Assembly: GCA_963691655.1 (NCBI GenBank)
Contig: OY829326.1
Span: 14,868,878-14,932,877, forward strand
Source: Toxonevra muliebris
Taxonomy: Eukaryota; Arthropoda; Insecta; Diptera; Pallopteridae
Direction of reading: 5' to 3'
DNA: 64,000 bases
The translations under genes were made by a program, and so were the position numbers. Below are positions 42,478 to 54,376 of this stretch, one piece after another; position 1 is the first letter of the stretch; every line of letters starts with the position of its first letter. Below the pieces are notes generated by a model. The model did not search any database. It saw only the letters and a list, made by a program, of their open reading frames with translations, and was not told the origin of the DNA.

Positions 42478-45429
42478 TTTAATCAATATTCGAACCAAAA
42501 CTCAGACCTGATTTCCAAGCTCTCCAAAAGTAGCACATGTAGGCATATCAATCAATATCGAAATACGCTACAAAGCGGGGACCAGTTAAACGGGAATTAC
42601 TGTATAGCAATGTTTTGTGGATATGGCTATAACCATGAGCTTAAAGAAATTTAACTATTATGATATTAATGCTTCTATAAGACATTCGTTTAATGGTGTC
42701 AAATAAACGAATAACAGCAAAATATTTTAAACTAAATGAAACAAATCATATTTCTAAAATTCTTCATAACTTTTCTCCCATCTCCTTTAATGATGTAAAT
42801 TTAATCTTGCAGCGTAAAAACTATAGACTTTGTACATCAATATCACGTGCAAATCTTTGGAAATATTCCCATGTTCAGAAATGGGAATAAGTATTATGCG
42901 CAAAAAAAATAACAAAAAAAAAAAAAAACAGAAGAAACAAAGAAAGGCAAAATTTCATACTTCGTTTTAGAAAAGATAAATCCAACGTACTTCACGCTTG
43001 AAAAATTACGAAATTTATATTAATGTCGAATAAAATATTCTCTGTCAAAAGTGAAGGGTGCAGTGCATTCACCATAGTTGTTTCATTGTTGTTGCTGTTT
43101 TCGTCATCCATCGTCATTTCACTCAAGCGTAAATAAAAGAAATAAGCCTCATTTAAAATAAATAATTGAATTTTAAGGATGTACATACATACGTATAAAC
43201 ACACTGTAGAGCTTGGATGGAAATGGTTAAATATATGAAAAAAGGAGTGAGATATTTAAGCTAAAAAGGTAGTTTCAATTTGAATCAAGAGTACAGTACA
43301 CGACCAATATAATAAATTAATATACGGCCTTATGGAAATATTAAAAATGTAATTTAAAAAAAATTAAATTTATTAACAAATTTGTTAATGCATTTAAAGT
43401 AATTTCGCATATTTGTTAATGTATTCTAATTTGATATTCAAAGAAACACACTTACGATTTGTAAACATAAATTTTATAATTAATTCGAGTATAATAATCG
43501 TCTAAGAACACTATGTATACCTTTTATCGTTATGTAGAATGGCACAAATTTCCCTTTGTTTATATACAGGGATGTTTATTTGTTTGAGACATTTGATAAA
43601 TTCGTTATACTGCACGTCTACTGCCAAGTGAATTCACAGCTGATAAATATTCTGGCTAATGAATTTCAAACGTTTTTCATTTGGAAAGTATTCAACTTGA
43701 AAATTAATTAAAATAGTATCATAAATAAATATTTAACATGGAAAGAAACTTACCTTTAAAAAGTTGAAGCGTTAATATGCAATGTAGTTCTGTAAAAAGA
43801 AAGAAAGAAAAAAAAAAAACATTATTAAAAATTTATAAGTTTATTTTTAAAGAATATTTTTGTGCACTTTTATACCCTTTCCTGTATACCTTACTCAGCG
43901 CATTCCCTTTCCAAGGAAACAGTAGCATTAAAATTATATACAAAATTTGTTACATTTCTCTCTCACTTAAGCGCTGTCACTTTGATGTTATAAATTAAAA
44001 CGTCATGGCCATTTAGAAAAATGAAAATAATATAAGAAAAAGAAAAAAAAAACAAAAAAAAAAAACAACGACTACATAACAAGAAAAACAACAAACAAAA
44101 AAGTATAAACTAAATAATTTTATGGCAAGTAATCACAATTACAAAAGAAATGAAAGAAGAACCAGTAAAAAAAAATACGAGAAAAAGTAAAAGTAACAAA
44201 AAGATCAGCATGAAATATCAAAATTAAAAAGTCAAAAAAGCTAATCGCCGCAACATGACATGACAAGAAGTGAAGTCAGATCATGTTCGTGGAACAACAA
44301 TTTCCATTCAGCATTTTCCAACAGCAACCAAACAAAACCAGTAACAACGAAACAAAAAATTTCAGAATTTCATATCAAAACTGAATGTCAAGTTACTCAA
44401 AACAAAAAATAACCAAAAGAAATAAAATAAAAAAAAATTAATGCATACAACAAAAACCAAAAAAAAATAAACATTTTCAACAATAACAATATATAAAATA
44501 TGAATAGAAAGAGAAAAAGCCAATAGAGTAAGGGAGAGCATCGAACGAAAAAAAGAAAATGGAGCAGAAAAACCAAGCGCACAAAATTCTTGGGCAAGTA
44601 ATCGTCAGAGTCATGAATTTATTTAAGAACTCAGTCACTTGAAAATGATTTAATTCAAAATGAAATGAGCTGTATACGTTGAAGGATGAAGGACGACGAC
44701 GATGACGATGTCTATATTTTGTAGGACTGGATGAAGGACGTTGGACATTGCACGGTGTGAAAGATGAGCGATGCTACAGTGTTTATATTTTCATCGCTTA
44801 AGCTTTTTAAGAATATGTTCTCATTTTCTTAGTAAAATATTTTACATTCATGTATTTTGTTTTTAATATTTCGTTTCAAATATGAGTAAGAGAATAGGAT
44901 TAATTTTATTATATATTTTATATGAAATTATTATGAGTTGCAACTGTTGTAGTATTATAATTATAAATGCTAACAGTCAGACCAAGAGCGGCCAAATATC
45001 TCGATAGGGAATAAGCTTCTTATGAACAGTAATAGGTATGTTTGAATACCGCAACAGCGACAATGCTTAGATGATTTTTCAATAGAGGACACTGTTCTGA
45101 TAAATTACTCTAAAAATATATACCATAGACTACTGCATTTTTTATGGAAATCATTTCAATATTGCAAAAATTAGCTATGTATTTCATGACAACCATTTTA
45201 ATTCATCATTTTGAGTTTTCTTAACTTATGAATTATAATTAATAATATCGGAATCTTATATAGTGTCGATTTAATATTGCTAAATTAAGGTGAAGAATTA
45301 AATATTTTTTGAGTTACAAGCATTCTAAGGAAAAATTAAAAACCTAATCAGCCTAATCAAGTTTTTAAAAAAGTTTATGTGATAAATATGGATGTGTAGT
45401 GGAAAAAAGTTCAGCAGTTTACATAAAAT
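42478..45429. other. AT-rich and A-rich DNA, no gene seen
   Basis: The minisatellite continues briefly (to about 42520). The frame 42693-42890 is open but unrecognised. From about 44026 to 44560 the plus strand is strikingly A-rich, with AAAAC and AAAAG words. GACGAC/GATGACGATG simple sequence lies near 44692-44711. No gene or complete element was seen. Confidence 0.5.
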
Positions 45430-46160
45430 GTAGAATTGACTAAACCAGAAATAATACCGGAAGCCATACCAGAAGCTCAATCAAAATTCAAACCAAACCT
45501 CAGCCCGAAAGCAAACTAACAATCAAATAAAAACTCAGATCAAAAGCATACTAAAATTTAGAGCAAAATTCAAACCGAGCCAAATTCGGATCACTACTTA
45601 GATTAAAATTCTTATCAAAAGCAACCCTATATTCAGACCAAAAACCTGATCACTTTCAAACTAAAAATCAACCTAAAAGTCAGACTAATAACCAGATTAA
45701 AAACAAAACCGAATTAAAACCAAATATCAAATCGAAACTCAGACCAAAATTCAGACTGCTAGCAGACCAAAAATCAAACCAAGACTTAAACCAAAAGCAG
45801 GCCAAATTTCACAGCAAAAGTGAGACCAATATTCTAACTAAAAACAGACCAAAATTCTGACTAAAAATAGACCGAAATTCTGACTAAAAACAGACCGAAA
45901 TTCTGGCTAAAAATAGGCCAAAATTCTGACTAAAAACGGGCCAAAATTTAGACCAAAGCTCCAACCAAAATTCAAACTAAAATTCTGATCATAAGCAGGC
46001 CAAAATTTGGAACAAAACATAAAATAAATTCATACCAGAATCAAACGCATTCTCAGTCCAAAAGCAGGGCAAAAACTAGACCAAATTAGAATAAAGTCGA
46101 AAACTAAACCAAATTTGGAATAAAATAAGTCTGAAAACCAGATCAAAAACCAAACTTTCC
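45430..46160. repeat. Degenerate ACCAAAA-type minisatellite, main array
   Basis: About 730 bp consist of variants of CAGACCAAAATTCAGA and AAACCAAACTCAGACC. Most of the array has no fixed period, but 45837-45953 holds five near-identical 23-bp units with the core CTAAAAACAGACCGAAATTC. The array matches in style the host sequence of the D1 insertion 3 kb upstream. Confidence 0.75.
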
Positions 46161-47935
46161 AAATGTGGGATATCCATAAACTAACACTTGTGCTTTAGAA
46201 AATTTTTAGAAAGCTCTAAGTATGCACAGGTTTGATGAACGATGTCCACCAAAGGCGGTGATAGCAGAGAAAAAGAAGAGCTTTAATTAAATACTGAGAG
46301 CTTGCCCTAGGTTATGCTTACACAAAAAGAAGAGTACGAACGAAGCTCAAAGAAAGTATTCATTAAATGGCTTCAAAATAACTGTATTCTGTTTGGTGTA
46401 TACTTAAGAAAATTACAGTATATACAGTAACTCTTCGTATAATGTGTCTAGATGCAACCCAGAGGAGCTGTTGACCTCTTTCGTTTAACATGTGCACACA
46501 GTACCATGTAAGTTTGTCTCCCTACATTGCTGCATACATATATGCAATACATAGAGAATAAAGTACATTATTATTATTTTTGCATTGCGTATAATGTTTT
46601 AGTTTTCTACATACTATACGTGTGTGCGTTGAATTCCACTTAACAACATTTTCTGTGCAGAGAATTGCTGCTGCACTCCCCTCTTATACATACATATGTT
46701 CATATAAGCAAACGAGAAAGTCTGGCTGGTAAAATTAAGCAACACAAAACAAAAAAAAAAAAAAGCTTCTGGAAAAAAATCCTAAACCAAGTAAAATTAT
46801 ATTCATTCTACTAACTTATGTACTTGCAAGCTCGCCTCTTGTCATTCATTTCCGTTTGTACCGAATGCAATGCAATGCAACGCAACGCAGCAGCAGCAGC
46901 AGCCGTTGTCGACGACGACTGACATAATCTTTTTCTACTTGAAAACTATACTTAAAGTACATTCACCGGAACTCAAACGAAACATGAAACACATACTCGA
47001 ATAAACGGGAGATACTATGTATTACGAATATTTTACATTTACGAATGATTTTTGCTTGCAAAAAACTAAATTGAGGGAAAAAAATTATATACACTTTTCG
47101 CACATACTCGTACTCGTTCTCTTCACTATTCACTACTTTTATGTAGTAGCAAAAAGTTTTACTATTTTAAAAAAAAAATAATAATAATAATAAAGAAAAA
47201 AATAGCTAACCAAAAACGTAGTAGGAAAAATTTCATCTCCATTAGGATATATGCTTATGTTATCATTTGCTTTTATTTTACTCTTTGTCCGTCTGTCTGT
47301 CTTTCAGTGTGTAATTTCATATTACGTATACAAATGGCATATTTACAAAAAAAAAAAAAAAAAAAAACTTTTGACTTCCTGGTTTTCTGCACGTTTGAAT
47401 TTTTGGTAGTATAGTTTTAGTTTTAGTTAGTTTTACATTCAGTTAATGCGGTGGAATTTTTGTTTCTTTTTCACGTTTTACTCTCATTCAAAGAGGTCAA
47501 TTTGTTGCATAATATTTGAAATTATATGGTTATGATATCTGCTGAGTAGTGTAGTTTAGCGCTTATGTAAAGAAATTTTGGAGAGGCAGCATGCAGTAGC
47601 AGTTGATACTGCAATTAGGTAAAAGGAAAAAATTTGAACTGCTGGAAGCATCCTTCATATGTGTATGTATTTAACGTAAGTATTATGACAAACAATTTAG
47701 GCTAAAAATACTTACTCAAATTTTGAAAGGAATTTTTTTAAATGAAACTTTCACAGAATGTAATTTTACTAGATTGAAATACTATATATTGTTGCATGAC
47801 TTTTAATTGAAGTAATTATGCACAACTGTTTGGGCAAACATGCCAGACTAGAATTATTTAATATAGAAAAACTTTAAAGAAAATTTATTAAGAAATCGAG
47901 ATTTTTTGGGAGCATAAAAACTTTGCCCTTATGAT
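46161..47935. other. AT-rich DNA with simple repeats, no gene seen
   Basis: TGCAA/CGCAA pentamers followed by CAG repeats lie at about 46865-46905, AATAAT repeats at about 47175-47195 and a poly(A) run at about 47347-47368. No gene was recognised. Confidence 0.55.
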
Positions 47936-48236
47936 TTTCTTCTTCTTTTATGGCATAACAGCCCATGAGACCCTATAGGCCGAGCTTTTTTCATCCATTC
48001 GTATTGTGTGAGTTGTATTTGTACGCGAATGGAAGAAACCTATAGTTTAATACCGAGTTCGAACAGAGAAGAGAACAATTTTTCTTTACTGATTTTTACT
48101 CTTGGTAATTTACTGTTGACAGGCAAGAGGTGATGCCGTTTCGAAAATGTTTGATTTTTGAGCGTAGCGGGAATTGAATCCCAGTATCCTGCCCAGTAGC
48201 AGTTCAGCAAACTAACTATCACGTCACGGCAACCAC
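47936..48236 (-). mobile_element. tRNA-derived SINE
   Basis: On the minus strand it begins near 48236 with GGTTGCCGTGACGTGATAG, which fits a tRNA A box. ATTCAATTCCCGC near 48165 matches the B box (GGTTCGANTCC) with small changes. A body of about 200 bp follows (CTCGGCCTATAGGGTCTCAT), and it ends in AAGAAGAAGAAAATC at 47936-47949. Promoter-like head, unrelated body and short-repeat tail are the parts of a SINE, which would be transcribed by RNA polymerase III and copied by a partner LINE. Flanking duplications are not obvious. Confidence 0.7.
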
Positions 48237-48961
48237 TATTTCTCTCAAAGCACAAGACTTTTTGATGGTGTAAAAAAACCTAAACAAGCCATCCTCTTCA
48301 CCCTTTCGCAATAGAAAATGAAATGACAGATAAGATTATTATTATTATGGAACTCCATCAGCCAAAGAAGTAACTCATAAAATTTTTTAAACACCTATTT
48401 TATGCCACATCAAATTGAAATTCAGGCATGAAAGGCTTAATTAATTTTTAAATTAACTAAGTTAATATCAACTTTTGATGACAAAGAAGTCAAAGAATTA
48501 AACTCACTTATGACTCCATATTTTGGTGAATGTAAGGCATTATTTATGCGGCAAGTGCCTAAATAAAATAGATCTACGTGGCGTAGTGCTTTAGAAGGTA
48601 CCCATAAAAAACAGATAGAAACAACAGAGATAAAATATTTTCTCTACTGGCCATTATATGAGCGAATGGCGTTCACAAAATCAGTGATCGCAACGCAAAC
48701 CGTCAAAATAATTTTTGTACTTGTTTAGATGTAATCGTATTCCAAAAATGGCGTCAAATTAAAAAGTATCAGCATAGTTAAGTTTCTACATATTCAGATC
48801 AATGTAAGTGGAAACCCATTTTTGAAATCAGATAATATCTTCAGTGTTAATGAATTATGATTTTTCCAAATTTTTTGACCAAAACTTTCACAGCTCTTTT
48901 ATTTCTCCTTGAGTGAACAAACATAATGCAAAAAAAAAAAATTTGTACGCCCTAATGTACA
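48237..48961. other. AT-rich DNA, no gene seen
   Basis: I saw no coding frame, RNA gene or repeat structure worth naming here. Confidence 0.5.
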
Positions 48962-48963
48962 TA

Positions 48964-50224
48964 AGGAGTGAGATCGAAAAAATCTTAACACACGTTTTAC
49001 CTAATAATTTTTTTTGGGTGTAAAATTTAAAAATTTCTTTGATCTAGTTATCTTTGAAAAATACGTCAGTGGTTATTTTTAATGACAAACATGTGGATTT
49101 AATGTGAGTTTGATCAAAATGAGTGAAGAAAAAGAAGTACGTCTTAAAATTATTAAAAATTTTCAAAAAAATCCAAATTGGTCCCACAAAAAATTGGCCA
49201 AAAAGTTGAAGGTCTGCCACCAAACTGTTTCCAATGTTACTAAACAGTTTCAGGAAAATTTGACCATCGATTGGAAACCTGGTTCGGGAAGAAAACAACG
49301 ACCAGATGATATTGGGGAAGCCAAGAAAAAAGAAAGCATATTGAAAAGATCTCCAAACACATCTGGTAGAAAAGCTGCCCGGTTAGCCCAGTGCTCTGAC
49401 TATTTGGTGCGAAAAGTTAAAGCCAATGCAAGTTTGAAAATATACAAAGTCCAAAAAGTTCCAGACAGGAAAGTTGCAAAAAATTTGCTGCGAAATTAAA
49501 ATCGAGTTTCATACAAAAATATTCATGTTGTATAATGGACGACGAAACGTATGTACTGGCAGATTTTACGCATTTTACGCAGTTTCCGGGTCAAAATTTT
49601 TATGTTACTGATGCTCGAGGAACAATTTAGAATCCAAAAGCAGACAAAATTTCCTAAAAAATTTCTGGCATGGCAAGCTATATGCAGTTGCGGCAAAAGA
49701 AGCAAGTCATTTGTTACAGTGGGCTCTATAAATACCGAAATATACATCAAAGAATGTTTGAAAAAAAGACTTCTTCCTTTCATAAGAGAGCACAATGTGT
49801 CCACATATTTTTGGCTCGATTTGGCATCATGTCACTACGGCAAGAAAGCTCTGGAGTGGTACCAAAGTAATAACACAGTTTTTGTACCAAGAGAGGCCAA
49901 TCCTCCAAATTGTCCGGAGCTAAAACCAGTGGAGAGATATTGGGCTCTTGTGAAAAGAAAATGTGTCCCAAAATATCGAAGATTTTAAAAGAAGATGGGC
50001 AAACTGTTCCAAAAATGTGTCTGAAACAACTATCAAATCTCTAATGAAAGGCTTACCAAAAAAGGTCCACGAGTTCATAAATAGTGTCTAGAACTATAAA
50101 AGTTATATTTTTCTTTAATTTGTAAAATATTATCAATTAAATAAAAAAAAATGAAAAATCTAAGATCAACCGTTTAAAAATTATTGAATTTTATACATGT
50201 TAAGATTTTTTCGATCTCACTCTT
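48964..50224 (+). mobile_element. Tc1/mariner-superfamily element, DD37E family 2, full length
   Basis: The terminal inverted repeats are AGGAGTGAGATCGAAAAAAT on the left and the complement of AAGAGTGAGATCGAAAAAAT on the right. They continue perfectly through CTTAACA, about 26 bp in all. TA flanks both ends (48962-48963 and 50225-50226). The length is 1261 bp. It holds a broken DD37E transposase clearly different from the one at 36713-37722, so it is a second family of the same group. Confidence 0.92.
49119..50091 (+). pseudogene. DD37E transposase (family 2), multiple frameshifts
   Basis: The first ATG is 49119 (MSEEKEVRLKIIKNFQKNPN). The N-terminus carries a helix-turn-helix (KKLAKKLKVCHQTVSNVTKQ) and a second DNA-binding segment near SGRKAARLAQCSDYLVRKVK. 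This frame ends at 49499. The catalytic start continues in another frame (IMDDETYVLADF from 49532) until TAG at 49628-49630. It then returns to the first frame for FLAWQAICSCG, the second Asp in LDLASCHYG and the Glu in PVERYWA, with 37 residues between them. Another frameshift near 49970 precedes the C-terminal WANCSKNVSETTIKSLMKGL and the stop at 50089-50091. It is thus inactive, with at least three frameshifts and one stop. Confidence 0.88.
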
Positions 50225-50226
50225 TA

Positions 50227-52199
50227 TATGCACAAAAATACTTACAAATATGTGTGTGATTACTTATACGCTAGATTAAGTATTCCAAAAGCAGAATACT
50301 CCGTTTAAAGCAGCTTAAACAACAGGCTGACAACAACAAGATCTCTTGATACTCGTGTGCCCATGTAATATCATCACCTTTCATATACATACATATGTAT
50401 GTATGTATGTATGCACATCATCAACATTTTTAATGTGTCAAAAATAAAAAGGATATCAACACAACCTCAAAAACAACCAGAGCAAAACAACAACAAGGAC
50501 AGTAACAGCATCAACTATAACAACAACATTCTTAATATTTCAAGGCGATTTTAACAAACACGCTTAACTACAAGTTAATTAACTCGCTACTGTGCTCGCA
50601 TACATATACAAACACACATCCAAGCTGTGAATTTATTATGAAAATATAAAAATATTCACATTAAGTATGTTCGCATGTGAGAGTATACGTAAAATCTTTA
50701 CGGCAATATGTGTGTACACACTTGAATGTGCCACGTGTATGCAACACAAAGAGTGAATGAAAAAAGCGGGCGGGCAGATGAGTGAGTGAACGTTAACATT
50801 TAAATTTTTGAATGGATCGAAGGGATGAGCAGGGAATTACAAATAATATATAGAGCACGAATAAAGAAATTGAATTTACGCTTGCATATGTGCATAAATT
50901 TTTTTTATACCTATGAGTGTGCATATGTGTGTATTAACTCTTTTTACGCTTAATGACATATTTTTTAATATGAGTGCAATATATTTTTATCTTTCGCTGT
51001 TCAATTATATGTGAGCTTTTCCTTTCATTCACAATTATTCTATAAAAAAAAATGTTTTTTAAATATATGCATTTTCCGGCATTTCTTTTCATTTTACATA
51101 ATTTTTCCACAGGCGCAATAGTTTTGCGAACACACAAGTGTTTAAATAATAAATTAAATTATTTTCAGTAATTTTATAATTTTATTTTGGGTCTCTTGTG
51201 AGTGTACATACTGTGTTTGTTTATTTTCTGATAAATTGCAATTCAATAAATTTAGAACTCAATTTAGATTTGATAATAATTGCTTATAATACCAAATTAT
51301 TACTTTTATGTATTTTCTTTTTATCTGTCATCTTAAAGCAGGTCTTAGTTTATATAGGTACATAAGTATGTATGTATATATTTATACATAAATATTTGTA
51401 TTGTGTATGTTCGATTTATAGTTTTACTACAAATGGATAGAATTTTCAATTAAGAAATTATGGTATTTTTGTTTTATTTTCCTCTTTGTTGCATACTGTG
51501 CATAGCAGAGTTTGCAATTAAGTTTGCAGACTTAATAAAATATTTTCTGATTATAAAAATATTTATGTGCAACATATTTTCTATTTTAATTTTTATGAAT
51601 ACATTTAATACACACACATATTTAAAAACTTGTTCTGTTTGATTGACTTGATTTTATTTAGAAGCTTATGAGCTTTTGCTAATTTGAAAAATGAATTTTT
51701 AATGGAAATTTTTTTTCCTATACCGGCAATCAAGGTATGTATATAAGAATCTAATATTGAGGGTATTCAGTTTTGATTTCACAATAAAGAATATAGAAGG
51801 TCCCTGCGCCTTAGTTATTGTCTATATTTCTTGTTAGTAATTCATTCATGAATCTTAGTTTCCATAGAAAACTAAAAATCTCTTTCCATTTTCTCACAGA
51901 GAAATATATTATGAATCTGTTTAACGAGTGAACCTGCTTAAAATTTATATTTTCAGAGTGTCTTCACTATTCAATAAGTAGATTAAATTTAATAATATTT
52001 TATTCAAATATGAATACCCTTCAGCATATACATGATAAATGTAGTACAAATTTTCCAAAAAATTGTGCAATTTAAAGTTTTACACTCAATTGAAATTGCA
52101 TTTGTGGTAAAGAATTTATTTATTTATTTATTTTTTTTTTAATATCTTTTGATTCATTCTCGATACGAAGCACTTTTAAAGTTAATCAATTCATTCATA
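50227..52199. other. AT-rich DNA with microsatellites, no gene seen
   Basis: A palindromic ACAT-then-ATGT tract lies at 50386-50413, and ATGT/TATA simple sequence near 51365-51395. Short frames lack recognisable domains. Confidence 0.55.
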
Positions 52200-52201
52200 T
52201 A

Positions 52202-53470
52202 CAGGGTGACAATAGTAAAGTGACGCACACATTTCAGCAGTTATTTTCAAAAGGACGTACTTCCATTAAGTACAATTAAGTGTTAACATTGCTGAATATA
52301 TAAGCATTCATTTGAACCCCACCTCATTCAATATAACCTCCTTTAGCCTGCACACATGCCTTCAATCGATCCGGAAATCGTAGGACTGTTCGCCGCAGGA
52401 CTTCCCGATCAATTTCAGTCCAGGCTTTCTCTAATGAATTTGTCAGCGACTCCAGACTGTGGTGTTGAGATGCACAAGCTTTACTCTCTAAAATACTCCA
52501 AATAGAGTAGTCCATTGGATTCAAGTCTGGGGAGTATGGTGGCCATTCTTGAGATGTTATGAATCCAGAAAAATTGTCTTTTATCCATGTTTGCGTTTAT
52601 TTTGCCATGTGGGAAGGTGCAGAATCTTGCTGGAAAGTCCAGTTTTCATTTCCAAATGTATCTTGGGCCCAGGGAAGGACATGTTCATTTAAAATGCTCC
52701 GATAAACAACCTGGTCAATTTTAACACCCTCTTCAACGAATATTAGAGGGGTTCTGGCATTAGCGGAAACTCCAGCCCATACCATAACGGAAGCTGGCTT
52801 TTGAACTCAGCCAACAGTCCTATTTTGTTGCGATGATGATGTTAGCCACATTCGGTCATTTTGCGCATTGAAATGTTGTTCATCCGTGAAAATTTTTTCA
52901 TCTGTAAACAAGATATTTTCAACATTTTTTAACACGGAGGAGCGTAGCAACGCCTTGCATCTTTGCAGTCGCAAATCTTTCTTTTTTTGTGTCAGATCTT
53001 GAGCTTTTCGGAGCTTGTACGGCTTAAGATTAAGCTTTGATTTTGCAATTATTCGCACTGTTTCACGGTTTACTCCCACTTTCTTAGCGATTTTTCTCAT
53101 TGAGCGCCTTGGATTTCGCTTGATTCGTTTACGAATTTTTTCTGTTAAACCAGTAGTGGCAACTGTTGGAAATTTTCCCCGGTCTCTATCTCCAAAACCC
53201 CCAGTTTCATTATATCGAATAATAGCTCGGTCTACCGTACGACTTGACAAATTTTAAGCCTATAATTTGCCAAATGAAATTTCATAATTTCACGACGAAT
53301 ATTTTCCTTGTCCATTTTTATGGAAATTTCAAAATGTAATAACAAAAATTCAAATGAAATTAAAAGCAAAGCCAATGATGAATGAATTTGCTTTTTAAAT
53401 TAAAGTAACGGTAAATGGCAAAACTTGCTGCAGAGTATTAAACTTGCGTCACTTTACAATTGTCACCCTG
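52202..53470 (-). mobile_element. Tc1/mariner-superfamily element, DD37D (maT-like), full length
   Basis: The ends are CAGGGTGACAATAGTAAAGT and its complement ACTTTACAATTGTCACCCTG. The inverted repeats are about 26 bp and include GACGCA, with TA at 52200-52201 and 53471-53472. The length is 1269 bp. It encodes a transposase on the minus strand with DD37D spacing (see the pseudogene entry). Two in-frame stops and one frameshift make it inactive. Confidence 0.92.
52324..53315 (-). pseudogene. DD37D (maT-like) transposase, nearly intact
   Basis: The likely ATG is at 53315-53313 (MDKENIRREIMKFHLANYRL). A frameshift near 53255 leads into SSRTVDRAIIRYNETGGFGD, the first DNA-binding part. A second helix-turn-helix follows (RSMRKIAKKVGVNRETVRII). 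The first catalytic Asp is in LFTDEKIFTDEQHF. An in-frame TGA (about 52807) is followed by MVWAGVSANARTPLIF, then the second Asp in FQQDSAPSHMAK. After an in-frame TAA comes WPPYSPDLNPMDYSIW, holding the third Asp. I count 37 residues between the last two, which fits the maT (DD37D) group and not mariner (DD34D). The frame stops at 52324. With three lesions it is the least damaged transposase here. Confidence 0.9.
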
Positions 53471-53472
53471 TA

Positions 53473-53971
53473 CATTACTTCATCATAAACAAGAAAACGA
53501 TATATGAGTAGCAGAAATTACAAATTTTTATTTGCCAATGTAAAAAATTTATTTAAGTAGGTATTTATTTACAAACATATGCAAGTATTTCAATAATATT
53601 AGTAATATCTTATACAGAAGACAGTTTTTTTTTTATTATGCAAATTGATGCAAATGAATGCACTAGAGCTCAACATACATACTACGCTTCCGTACATACA
53701 CATGTACCATTTATATTGTAAACAAGTATAAAAAATTCTAGTCTTAATGCAAAATATATGAAGTTTTCATTAGACACACTAATAAATCTATATATGCATT
53801 TGATAAGGATCTGTGTAGAACTTTACTCTTCAAAATATTTCTATATCTAGTGCACTTGATACTTTACGCTGCTTTTAAAATAGTAACAGCAGTATGTTTC
53901 TAATGAACACAGCTGAACTAACACCTTGTTTATATTTACATATACTTAGGTCAGGGCAGCTTCTTATGTTG
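53473..53971. other. AT-rich DNA between two elements, no gene seen
   Basis: Nothing recognisable lies between the DD37D element and the truncated DD37E copy apart from a T run near 53625. Confidence 0.55.
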
Positions 53972-53973
53972 TA

Positions 53974-54376
53974 AAGCGCTGTTCACACAAAATTGGCACG
54001 CAGGAAAGTTGCTGTAACTTTTTAACCAGAATACTCAGAATAACAAATAATGCATTAAATGATAAGTTTAATATTGTGTTTTAATACTATAATATTAAAA
54101 GGTTTAAATTTTTTTTTTTTGTGCAAAAAATTCCGGGTATTCCTTTTAATGGACCCCATCAACCTTTGAACATCCGCTCTGGATACTTTTACGGCTATTT
54201 GCTTCCATTTTAGTAACATTGAATTCACATTTTTGACAATACCTGCATTTTTCTTCAACTTATATTTTGTAATAGCCCAGTATTTTTCGATCGTTTGAAG
54301 CTGGGGGCAATTGGGTGGATTCATATATTTGGGCACTACATCTATGTACTTTATTTGTCTGATACCAATCCATGGT
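53974..54376 (-). mobile_element. Truncated DD37E family 1 copy (3' half only)
   Basis: The left end AAGCGCTGTTCACACAAAAT, preceded by TA at 53972-53973, is the family 1 terminal repeat. Minus-strand reading gives the C-terminal transposase part (DVVPKYMNPPNCPQLQTIEK, then RADVQRLMGSIKRNTRNFL), nearly identical to 37481-37722. A 4-bp insertion shifts the frame near 54345. The copy stops at the codons for MDWYQT, where LINE sequence begins abruptly. The other half is not found beyond the LINE. Confidence 0.85.

Noticed and set aside
44026..44560. Strongly A-rich strand considered as a retroposed poly(A) tail.
   Set aside because: The As are interrupted throughout by C, G and T, with no adjacent retroelement or target duplication. 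Treated as low-complexity DNA.
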